Below, in pieces: positions 57,216-64,000 of a stretch of 64,000 bases of DNA. The notes below the pieces were generated by a model. The model did no database searches. It had not been told where the DNA came from and saw nothing but the letters and a program-made list of their open reading frames with translations. The DNA is from Pseudomonas anatoliensis (GTDB lineage Bacteria > Pseudomonadota > Gammaproteobacteria > Pseudomonadales > Pseudomonadaceae). The position numbers and the translations under genes were made by a program. Where the stretch lies: the NCBI RefSeq assembly GCF_017976235.1, contig NZ_JACVHC010000004.1, positions 418,699 through 482,698 of the forward strand, written 5' to 3'. Every line of letters starts with the position of its first letter. The stretch's first letter is position 1.

Positions 57216-57249
57216 GATCAAAAGATCGCAGCCTTCGGCAGCTCCTACA
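57216..57249. repeat. Single family-A palindrome arm
   Basis: One GATCAAAAGATCGCAGCC...GCTCCTACAG arm directly follows the SDR stop; the opposite arm is reduced to CCCTGTAGGCGC (57264-57275). Confidence 0.8.
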
Positions 57250-57334
57250 GGAGATTATGCGTTTCCCTGTAGGCGCTTTTTGCATTTGCCTGACAGGCTG
57301 CGTAACGTGGCGGCACTTGTCTGGAGAGTCGAAG

Positions 57335-57988
57335 ATGCGTGTTGCCCGTTCGTTAGTCCTTGTTGCCCTGTTGCCGTTATTCGCCGCGTGCCAGTTGTTC
57401 GATGGCCAGCGTGAAAGTGCCTCGCATGTGGGGCAGACGCGGATGCAGGGGCAACTGACCGCAGCCGACGGCAAACTGGTGTTCCAGCCGTGTCAGGATC
57501 AACGTCAATACGTGGTCAACGACATCGGCGGCACCAGCGTCCTGCAAGAGGCCGCTACCCTCGCTGATGAACAAGGCAAGCTGTTCGCCGACGTGCGCGG
57601 CAAGGTCGCCGGCGACCGACTCGATCTGACTCAGTTGTATCGCGTCGAGCGCTCCGGCACAGCCTGCGATGACCCCAATTTCAAGCTATTGATCCTGCGT
57701 GCTGCCGGCCATGGCCCGGAATGGAACGTCAAGGTCAGCGGCAAAGGCATGGTCATCGACCGCGACGGTCAGCCACCACTCGCCGTGCCTTATGTTGAAG
57801 AACAACTGGGCGATGGCCGCTTCAATCTGAGCAGTGAAGCCAACAATCAGCGCATCGAATTGTGGGTCGCACCGCAGCGCTGCGTCGACAGCAGCACTGG
57901 CAGCGTGCAGCACATGAGCGCCGAGCTGCGTATCGATGGCCAGGTGCAGCGCGGCTGCGGGTATTTCGGCGGATCGCGTAACGACTGA
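57335..57988 (+). CDS. Outer-membrane-type lipoprotein, 217 aa (COG3650-like)
   Basis: The signal peptide ends with the lipobox LFAAC at about residue 19. The mature protein has two repeated beta-rich halves: an N-terminal part with FQPCQDQRQYVVND and LTQLYRVERSGTACDDPNF, and a C-terminal META/NlpE-like segment WVAPQRCVDSSTGSVQHMSAELR. GGAGAG at 57322 fixes the start. It may be a stress-sensing or envelope lipoprotein; the exact role is unknown. Confidence 0.8.
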   Translation: MRVARSLVLVALLPLFAACQLFDGQRESASHVGQTRMQGQLTAADGKLVFQPCQDQRQYVVNDIGGTSVLQEAATLADEQGKLFADVRGKVAGDRLDLTQLYRVERSGTACDDPNFKLLILRAAGHGPEWNVKVSGKGMVIDRDGQPPLAVPYVEEQLGDGRFNLSSEANNQRIELWVAPQRCVDSSTGSVQHMSAELRIDGQVQRGCGYFGGSRND

Positions 57989-58085
57989 GTGTTTTAGCCT
58001 CACCGGATCCGGCCTTTGCGGCTTATAATCCCGGCCTTCAAACGCCCTGGCGCAGTTGTGCGCCCCGCGAACCCGGATCCTCGCC

Positions 58086-59699
58086 ATGTTACGAATCACT
58101 GAACTCAAGCTGCCAATCGACCATCCCGAAGAAGACCTGCGCGTTGCCATCGTGCAGCGTCTGGGCATCGCCAGCGATGACCTGCTCGATTTCACCTTGT
58201 TCAAGCGCAGCTACGACGCGCGCAAAAAGTCCTCCGAACTGTGCTTCATCTACACCATCGACCTCAACGTGCGCGACGAGGCCAAGGTGTTGGGCAAGTT
58301 CGCCGACGACCGTAACGTCAACGTGGCGCCGGATGTCAGCTACAAATTCGTCGGCCAGGCGCCGAGTGACCTGAACCAGCGCCCGATCGTGGTCGGTTTC
58401 GGTCCGTGCGGAATCTTTGCCGGCCTGCTGCTGGCGCAAATGGGCTTCAAGCCGATCGTTCTGGAACGCGGCACCGAAGTCCGTCAGCGCACGAAGGACA
58501 CCTGGGGCCTGTGGCGTAAAAGTGTGCTTAACCCTGAGTCCAACGTGCAGTTCGGCGAAGGCGGCGCGGGCACATTCTCCGACGGCAAGCTGTACAGCCA
58601 GATCAAGGATCCGAAGTTCCTGGGCCGCAAGGTTCTGCACGAGTTCGTCAAGGCCGGCGCCCCGGAAGAAATCCTCTACGTCAGCAAGCCGCACATCGGT
58701 ACGTTCCGTCTGACCGGCATGGTTGAAAACATGCGCGAGCAGATCCGCGAACTGGGTGGCGAAGTACGCTTCCAGGAGCGCGTCAGCGACGTGCTCATCG
58801 AAGACGGCCAATTGGTCGGCGTGCAACTGGCCAGCGGCGAAACCCTGCACTCCAGACATGTGGTTCTGGCCCTCGGCCACAGCGCCCGCGACACGTTCCG
58901 CATGCTCCACAGCCGTGGCGTGTTCATGGAAGCCAAGCCGTTCTCGGTGGGTTTCCGTATTGAACATCCGCAATCGCTGATCGACCGTGCGCGTTTGGGT
59001 AAGTACGCCGGCCACCCCAAGTTGGGAGCCGCCGACTACAAACTGGTGCACCACGCCAAGAACGGCCGTTCGGTCTACAGCTTCTGCATGTGCCCGGGCG
59101 GCACCGTGGTGGCGGCGACTTCCGAGCCGAACCGGGTGGTCACCAATGGCATGAGCCAATACTCGCGTAACGAGCGCAATGCCAACTCCGGCATCGTTGT
59201 CGGCATCACCCCGGAAGTCGATTATCCGGGCGGCCCGCTGGCCGGGATCGAGTTGCAGGAACGCCTCGAATCCCACGCGTTCATCCTCGGCGGCAGCGAT
59301 TACAAGGCGCCGGCGCAACTGGTCGGCGACTTCATCAACGACATTCCTTCGACCGAACTGGGGGAAGTCGAGCCGTCGTACAAGCCGGGAGTCGCGTTGG
59401 GTGATCTGTCGCTGGCGCTGCCGGACTTCGCTATTGAAGCGATTCGCGAAGCCTTGCCGGCGTTCGAGAAGCAGATTCGCGGTTACTCGCTGCACGATGC
59501 GGTGTTGACCGGGATCGAGACGCGCACCTCGTCGCCACTGCGCATCACGCGCAACGAAACGCTGCAGAGCATGAACGTGAAGGGCTTGTTCCCCGCCGGT
59601 GAAGGCGCGGGTTATGCGGGCGGGATTCTGTCGGCGGGTGTCGACGGGATTCGGATTGCCGAGGCTGTGGCTCGGGACATTCTAGGTTTAACTGACTAA
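58086..59699 (+). CDS. FAD-dependent oxidoreductase (COG2509 type)
   Basis: The 537-residue protein has an N-terminal domain of about 95 residues (MLRITELKLPIDHPEEDL...). The FAD-binding motif VVGFGPCGIFAGLLLAQMG follows near residues 102-120, then GEGGAGTFSDGKLYSQI. The C-terminal FAD-ring block is LFPAGEGAGYAGGILSAGVDG. It belongs to the family of uncharacterised FAD-utilising dehydrogenases. The physiological substrate is unknown. The start at 58086 is favoured because MLRI begins the recognisable family N-terminus. Confidence 0.85.
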   Translation: MLRITELKLPIDHPEEDLRVAIVQRLGIASDDLLDFTLFKRSYDARKKSSELCFIYTIDLNVRDEAKVLGKFADDRNVNVAPDVSYKFVGQAPSDLNQRPIVVGFGPCGIFAGLLLAQMGFKPIVLERGTEVRQRTKDTWGLWRKSVLNPESNVQFGEGGAGTFSDGKLYSQIKDPKFLGRKVLHEFVKAGAPEEILYVSKPHIGTFRLTGMVENMREQIRELGGEVRFQERVSDVLIEDGQLVGVQLASGETLHSRHVVLALGHSARDTFRMLHSRGVFMEAKPFSVGFRIEHPQSLIDRARLGKYAGHPKLGAADYKLVHHAKNGRSVYSFCMCPGGTVVAATSEPNRVVTNGMSQYSRNERNANSGIVVGITPEVDYPGGPLAGIELQERLESHAFILGGSDYKAPAQLVGDFINDIPSTELGEVEPSYKPGVALGDLSLALPDFAIEAIREALPAFEKQIRGYSLHDAVLTGIETRTSSPLRITRNETLQSMNVKGLFPAGEGAGYAGGILSAGVDGIRIAEAVARDILGLTD

Positions 59700-59708
59700 C
59701 ACAAAAAA

Positions 59709-59799
59709 CTGTAGGAGTGAGCCTGCTCGCGATCGCGGTATTCCAGTCAACAACTGTGTTGAATGTTATTACGCCATCGCGAGCAGGCTCACTCCTACA
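59709..59799. repeat. Family-C palindromic pair
   Basis: Two inverted copies of TGTAGGAGTGAGCCTGCTCGCGA lie between converging genes, matching the pair at 44031-44094. Confidence 0.9.
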
Positions 59800-59814
59800 T
59801 TTGTTTTCGGTGTG

Positions 59815-60909
59815 TCAGATGTTGGCGCGCAGCACTGATGTCGGCAGCGCCTCACCACGCTCGGCACTCGCCACCACTGCCTTGATCAACCCGTCCAGCT
59901 CATACCCCTGAGCCTCGAGCCATTGCGGATCGTAATAGGTGTCGGCATAACGCTCGCCGCCATCGCACAGAATCGCCACGATCGAACCCGACTCCCCCGC
60001 CGCTTTCATCTGCTGTGCCGCCATCAGTGCGCCAATCAGATTGGTCCCGCTCGACCCACCGACGTGCCGTCCCAGCCGCTGCGCCAGATAATGCATGGCC
60101 GCCAGTGACAAGGCGTCCGGTACCTTGACCATCGCATCGATCACCTTGGGCAGGAAGGACGCCTCCACCCGTGGCCGACCGATGCCTTCGATCCGCGAAC
60201 CGCAATCCAGGCGCAGGCTGGCGTCGCCAGTCTGATAGTAATCGAAGAACACCGACCGTTCGGCGTCCGCACACAACACGCGGGTGCAGTGCTGGCGGTA
60301 GCGTACGTAACGGCCGAGGGTAGCGGTGGTGCCGCCGGTGCCGGGGCTGGAAATCAGCCAGCTCGGCTCGGGATGCTGCTCGTAGCGCATCTGCTGAAAG
60401 ATCGATTCGGCGATATTGTTGTTCGCCCGCCAGTCAGTGGCGCGCTCGGCATAGGTGAACTGGTCGATGAAGTGGCCGCCGTGCTCGCGAGCCAGGCGTT
60501 CGGATTCGGCGTAGATCTGCGTCGGATCTTTCACCAGGTGGCTTTGCCCACCGTAGAAAGCGATCTGGGCAATTTTCTCTTTGGACGTGGTCGCCGGCAT
60601 CACTGCAATGAACGGCAGACCCAGCATGCGCGCGAAATACGCTTCGGAAATCGCCGTCGAACCGCTGGACGCCTCAATCACCGGCGCACCGGGCTTGAGC
60701 CAGCCGTTACAAAGTGCATAGAGGAACAATGAGCGGGCCAGACGATGCTTGAGGCTGCCGGTCGGATGACTGGATTCGTCCTTGAAATACAACTCGATGC
60801 CCGCAAAACCCGGCAGCGGCAAGGGGATCAGGTGGGTGTCGGCGCTGCGCTGGAAATCCGCTTCAATGATGCGGATGGCTTCGCGGGCCCACTGTCGGTT
60901 GTCGCTCAT
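59815..60909 (-). CDS. PLP-dependent cysteine synthase-like / cysteine desulfhydrase-type enzyme
   Basis: The 364-residue fold-type II PLP enzyme has the lysine in [16 protein letters not shown] (Schiff base, about residue 54), the substrate loop [10 protein letters not shown] and the phosphate-binding [13 protein letters not shown]. It resembles the Cds1/cysteine synthase-like group that releases sulfide from cysteine, rather than CysK/CysM proper. The start at 60909 gives [15 protein letters not shown]. The divergent promoter region holds an AT-rich palindrome. Confidence 0.84.
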   Translation of the reverse strand: MSDNRQWAREAIRIIEADFQRSADTHLIPLPLPGFAGIELYFKDESSHPTGSLKHRLARSLFLYALCNGWLKPGAPVIEASSGSTAISEAYFARMLGLPFIAVMPATTSKEKIAQIAFYGGQSHLVKDPTQIYAESERLAREHGGHFIDQFTYAERATDWRANNNIAESIFQQMRYEQHPEPSWLISSPGTGGTTATLGRYVRYRQHCTRVLCADAERSVFFDYYQTGDASLRLDCGSRIEGIGRPRVEASFLPKVIDAMVKVPDALSLAAMHYLAQRLGRHVGGSSGTNLIGALMAAQQMKAAGESGSIVAILCDGGERYADTYYDPQWLEAQGYELDGLIKAVVASAERGEALPTSVLRANI

Positions 60910-61075
60910 GGTCAGGGTTCTCGGTCGAATCGGGCAGGAGTTCAGCCTCCTCGAAGGCTCTCTCGCAAGCTTAGGAAAATTCCTGCATCGCGCACAGATA
61001 CAGCTGAGTCTCAATGTGTCAGGCAACTGCTAGGCTGACCTTGGCTTTTGCAGCAGACGCGTTGTAACGACATAT

Positions 61076-61100
61076 AACAAAAAAGAATATAACTTTTGTT
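61076..61100. promoter_or_regulatory. AT-rich inverted repeat in the divergent promoter of the PLP enzyme and nhaA
   Basis: AACAAAA (61076-61082) and TTTTGTT (61094-61100) are perfect arms flanking AAGAATATAAC. The AT-richness and symmetry stand out from the GC-rich background. A LysR-type (for example CysB-like) site is a guess. Confidence 0.4.
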
Positions 61101-61162
61101 TTAACAACTAACGGTACGGGTTAGGGTGTTCCACCTTTTTGACTTATCGATGGAGAGCGACC

Positions 61163-62353
61163 TTGCCTCTGCGTAGCACTTTCACGCGTTTCTTTCAGTT
61201 GGAAGCTGCCAGCGGTCTATTACTGATCGCTGCGGCCATCCTCGCTTTGATTATCAACAACTCACAGCTGTCGTGGCTGTACACGGGCCTGCTCGACACC
61301 CCGGTGGTGGCGCAGATCGGTGCGTTGAAAATCGCTAAACCCTTGCTGCTGTGGATCAACGACGGCTTGATGGCGCTGTTCTTCCTGCTGATCGGCCTGG
61401 AAGTGAAGCGCGAGGTGCTTGACGGTCAGTTGTCCAGGCCATCGCAGCTCGTCCTGCCCGGTGCGGCCGCTATTGGCGGCATGCTGGTGCCGGCGCTGAT
61501 CTACTGGTTCCTCAACCGCGACAACCCTGCTGCCCTCGACGGCTGGGCGATCCCGACCGCCACCGACATCGCCTTCGCCCTCGGCGTGCTGGCCCTGCTT
61601 GGCAAACGCGTACCGGTGTCGTTGAAGCTGTTCCTGATGACGCTGGCGATCATTGATGACCTCGGCGCCATCGTGATCATTGCGATCTTCTACTCTGGCG
61701 ATCTCTCAACCCTGTCACTGGGTCTCGCAGCGGCGTGCATTGCCGCATTGGTGGCGCTGAACCGCCTCGGCGTGGTCAAGATTGGCCCGTACATGATCAT
61801 CGGCCTGATCCTGTGGGTGTGCGTACTCAAGAGCGGTGTGCACGCGACGTTGGCCGGCGTAACCCTGGCCTTCTGCATTCCGTTGCGCACGAAAAACGCC
61901 GAGCCTTCGCCGCTGCTGACCCTCGAACACGCGCTGCATCCATGGGTCGCCTACGGCATCTTGCCACTGTTCGCGTTCGCCAACGCTGGCCTGTCGCTGA
62001 GTGGCGTCACCGTCGAAAGCTTCACCCATCACGTACCCATGGGCATTGCAGTGGGCCTGTTGCTGGGCAAGACCGTCGGTGTGTTCGGCCTGACCTGGCT
62101 GGCCGTGAAGATGGGCATCGCCGCCCTGCCTCAGGGCGCCAATTGGGGTCAGGTGCTGGGGGTCGCGATTCTTTGCGGAATCGGCTTCACCATGAGCCTG
62201 TTTGTCGGTTCGCTAGCCTTCGTTCCGGGTGCCAGTGAGTACGCGGGCATGGACCGAATGGGCATTCTGACCGGCTCGCTGTTCGCCGCGTTGATTGGTT
62301 ATGCAGTGACGGCGGCGGCGAGCCGCAAGAGCACTGCTTTGCCGAATACATAA
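61163..62353 (+). CDS. nhaA: Na+/H+ antiporter NhaA
   Basis: The 396-residue protein has 12 membrane segments and the NhaA core: [14 protein letters not shown], the ion-binding Asp pair in [17 protein letters not shown], and [15 protein letters not shown] near the end. I favour the TTG at 61163 ([15 protein letters not shown]), because GGAGAG lies six bases upstream and the N-terminus then matches Pseudomonas NhaA. NhaA expels sodium in exchange for two protons at alkaline pH. Confidence 0.92.
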   Translation: MPLRSTFTRFFQLEAASGLLLIAAAILALIINNSQLSWLYTGLLDTPVVAQIGALKIAKPLLLWINDGLMALFFLLIGLEVKREVLDGQLSRPSQLVLPGAAAIGGMLVPALIYWFLNRDNPAALDGWAIPTATDIAFALGVLALLGKRVPVSLKLFLMTLAIIDDLGAIVIIAIFYSGDLSTLSLGLAAACIAALVALNRLGVVKIGPYMIIGLILWVCVLKSGVHATLAGVTLAFCIPLRTKNAEPSPLLTLEHALHPWVAYGILPLFAFANAGLSLSGVTVESFTHHVPMGIAVGLLLGKTVGVFGLTWLAVKMGIAALPQGANWGQVLGVAILCGIGFTMSLFVGSLAFVPGASEYAGMDRMGILTGSLFAALIGYAVTAAASRKSTALPNT

Positions 62354-62374
62354 AACGTTTGTGAAGGGCTTTTG

Positions 62375-62400
62375 TGGCGAGGGAGCTTGCTCCCTCGCCA
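62375..62400. repeat. Perfect 26-base palindrome after nhaA
   Basis: TGGCGAGGGAGC and its inverse GCTCCCTCGCCA flank TT. It lies 21 bases beyond the nhaA stop and resembles a fourth dispersed Pseudomonas palindrome type. It may end the nhaA transcript, though no T-run follows. Confidence 0.8.
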
Positions 62401-62540
62401 TAAGTTACGCGCTCTTCACATAAGTAGCGAACAATCCCCACCTCATTAGCGACTCGTCCTACAGCCACAACTCCCGTGCTTCGTTAACGTCGTGCAGCCC
62501 TTTCCAAGGGACTGTCGATGGATGAACGCAAGGACGATCA

Positions 62541-63773
62541 GTGGCTCGCAACAAGGACATTCCCCGGGTTTCCAACCCACCCGCGGGTGACGGCCATCAC
62601 GTCACTTACCGCTATATGACGTCCAGCGAACTCGCTGAACGCGACGCCCGACAAAACGCTTATGACGCCATGTTGGCGCGACAGGACGCGTTTGAGCGAG
62701 CCCTTGAAGTTGCCGCCAAAAAGCCCGAACCCATCCGCGCCGGCTGCGTATTCGCCAAGTCCTGCAAGTTGCCAGACGCGATCATTGATTACTCCAACCC
62801 TTCCGGGATGGTGCCGACCGATAGCCTGAAGGATTACGGCGAGCTGATTCTGCTGGGCGCCCGTGAGGCTGATGCGAACGGCGCTGTTGCGCTGAAGAAA
62901 ATCAGCGCGACCGCCACCCCAACGGGGATCGGTGGTTTTACTCTGGCCGGCTCTGCCTTCGAAGCGTTACCTGCCGTCGCCGCCAGTACCGCAGCGGCCA
63001 CCCTGGTGGGATTGGTCGCGCTATTCATGCCGTCAAGCCTTGGCGACAGCGCTCTCTACACCGACGATCAACTGCGCGCCCTCAAACAGGCCCGCACCCG
63101 CGTACGCCTGCGAATCGAACAGCAGGCCGACGGTCGCCTCAAGGGATACGCCTTCTATACCGGTAAGAATCGCGATTGGGAAATGGTGGATGTCGTGCAA
63201 TTCATCGTGCGCGACGGCCAGTTCGTCGCGGTTCTGGACAAAGATAGAGGTGTCGAACTGATCTGGACCCCGGCCGTGGATGGCTCAGACATCCTCGGTA
63301 TTCCGGCGCTGGAGGCCGCCCCGCAGGCACCGCATATCTGGGTTTTTCCACCGACGAAAGCGGCGGATGGGATTCTGGTAAATCCGGTTTATCCGCCGGA
63401 GTACGAGGATTTCATTCTGGTGTTTCCGGTGGGTTCGGGTGTCAAACCGCTCTACATCGTAATCAACGAGGCGCGTAAAGGTTTAGCGACCGCGGGACAT
63501 AGCTATCATCAACCTCCGAAAACAGAAGAAATCACCGCGTTCCCCGGTCTGAAGACCGCCAAAAAAATGAATCCGGTACAAGGTGGTGGAGGACTTCGAA
63601 AACGATGGACAGATGCCAAGGGCAAGAGAATTTACGAATGGGACTCAATGCACGGTGAACTGGAAGAATATCGTGCAAGTGATGGAGCCCATTTGGGAGC
63701 GTTTGACCCTGCGACAGGGGAACGACGAGAAGATCCCAAGCCTGAAAGAAGCATCCGAAAAAAATACTTGTGA
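62541..63773 (+). CDS. S-type pyocin with colicin E3-type 16S rRNase domain
   Basis: A GTG start with AAGGA six bases upstream opens a 410-residue protein. Residues about 1-160 are a charged helical segment plus a short domain (AGCVFAKSCKLPDAIIDY). About 170-320 is the pyocin S translocation-type domain (SLGDSALYTDDQLRALKQAR ... PLYIVINEA). The last 73 residues are a cloacin/colicin E3 rRNase: WDSMHGELEEY carries D368, H371 and E375, equivalent to colicin E3 D510, H513, E517, and ends RSIRKKYL. Such domains cleave 16S rRNA at the decoding centre. It is shorter than classical pyocins and I could not identify a receptor domain. The immunity gene follows after seven bases. Confidence 0.9.
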   Translation: MARNKDIPRVSNPPAGDGHHVTYRYMTSSELAERDARQNAYDAMLARQDAFERALEVAAKKPEPIRAGCVFAKSCKLPDAIIDYSNPSGMVPTDSLKDYGELILLGAREADANGAVALKKISATATPTGIGGFTLAGSAFEALPAVAASTAAATLVGLVALFMPSSLGDSALYTDDQLRALKQARTRVRLRIEQQADGRLKGYAFYTGKNRDWEMVDVVQFIVRDGQFVAVLDKDRGVELIWTPAVDGSDILGIPALEAAPQAPHIWVFPPTKAADGILVNPVYPPEYEDFILVFPVGSGVKPLYIVINEARKGLATAGHSYHQPPKTEEITAFPGLKTAKKMNPVQGGGGLRKRWTDAKGKRIYEWDSMHGELEEYRASDGAHLGAFDPATGERREDPKPERSIRKKYL

Positions 63774-63780
63774 GGTAATG

Positions 63781-64000
63781 ATGGGACTGAAAATAGTTTT
63801 GGAGTGGTACGACAAGAGAACCGCCATTGGGCAAGGCGAGGAATTGTCCAAGGATTTAGGCGACGATGAGTCCGTACTAAATGCATTGGGGATCCCAGTG
63901 GAAAACAATATCAACAATGGAGGATTCAATGTCCTAGGACACTGGGTCGACATTATTCAGCCTTTTTTTCAGCACCCTATCGCCATGGACATATACGACT
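63781..64000 (+). CDS. Colicin E3-type immunity protein (3' end beyond the window)
   Basis: The first 73 residues are visible. They begin MGLKIVLEWYDKRT and contain GEELSKDLGDDESVLNALG and NNINNGGFNVLGHWV, closely matching the colicin E3/cloacin immunity protein pattern. It would block the toxin's catalytic domain. An ATG three bases upstream is the alternative start. GAGGT overlaps the toxin stop. The segment is markedly AT-richer than its surroundings, consistent with horizontal gain. The full family protein is about 85 residues, so only a few are missing. Confidence 0.88.
   Translation, partial: MGLKIVLEWYDKRTAIGQGEELSKDLGDDESVLNALGIPVENNINNGGFNVLGHWVDIIQPFFQHPIAMDIYD

Overview
The window looks like chromosomal DNA of a Pseudomonas from the P. 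fluorescens group. Support comes from a protein matching fluorescent-pseudomonad XenB closely, an EmhR/EmhABC (TtgR/TtgABC-type) efflux locus with its operator, a full protocatechuate branch of the beta-ketoadipate pathway, a BraCDEFG amino-acid transporter, many Pseudomonas-type intergenic palindromes, and GC-rich coding sequence. I see no rRNA, tRNA, CRISPR array, transposase or prophage genes. The species call is inference from protein resemblance, not from a marker gene.

Layout: 1-2.8 kb holds a truncated secreted-protein gene, a serine hydrolase with a small membrane-anchored partner, and a short acyl-CoA-dehydrogenase-like gene. 2.9-4.5 kb is olsB-olsA (ornithine lipid synthesis). 4.5-7.9 kb has acpH, an ArsR-type regulator with clustered operator-like repeats, an MFS exporter and xenB. 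8.2-15 kb is the emhR/emhABC RND efflux locus. 15-17.6 kb has an OprD-family porin and a trans-aconitate-type methyltransferase. 17.7-28.7 kb is one long minus-strand pca cluster (pcaR, K, I, J, F, H, G, T, B, D, C) carrying 4-hydroxybenzoate/protocatechuate uptake and catabolism, with PcaR-like inverted repeats at its promoters. 29-33 kb contains a Pit-type phosphate transporter, small conserved genes and a long intergenic inverted repeat. 33.4-41.6 kb has rapA, an MFS transporter, a YkgJ-type cysteine-cluster protein, an MHYT-GGDEF-EAL c-di-GMP protein and a beta-hydroxyacid-dehydrogenase-type enzyme.

41.8-44.0 kb encodes a 732-residue protein with tubulin/FtsZ-superfamily nucleotide-binding and catalytic-loop motifs. 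I consider this the least explained and most interesting gene here. 45-50 kb is the braC / braDEFG branched-chain amino-acid ABC system. 50.1-52.8 kb is a tandem pair of secreted halovibrin (HvnA)-like proteins. 53.0-55.5 kb is a four-gene bufferin-type operon (DUF2282 precursor, DUF692 metallo-enzyme, DUF2063 partner, DoxX membrane protein), a copper-related RiPP system. 55.6-62.4 kb has a LysR/SDR divergent pair, a lipoprotein, an FAD oxidoreductase, a PLP cysteine-synthase-like enzyme and nhaA. The window ends with an S-type pyocin carrying a colicin E3-type 16S rRNase domain and the start of its immunity gene.

Intergenic spaces are decorated with at least four families of short palindromic repeats, mostly as inverted pairs between genes. 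Functional assignments rest on reading motifs and remembered family features; no database search was possible.
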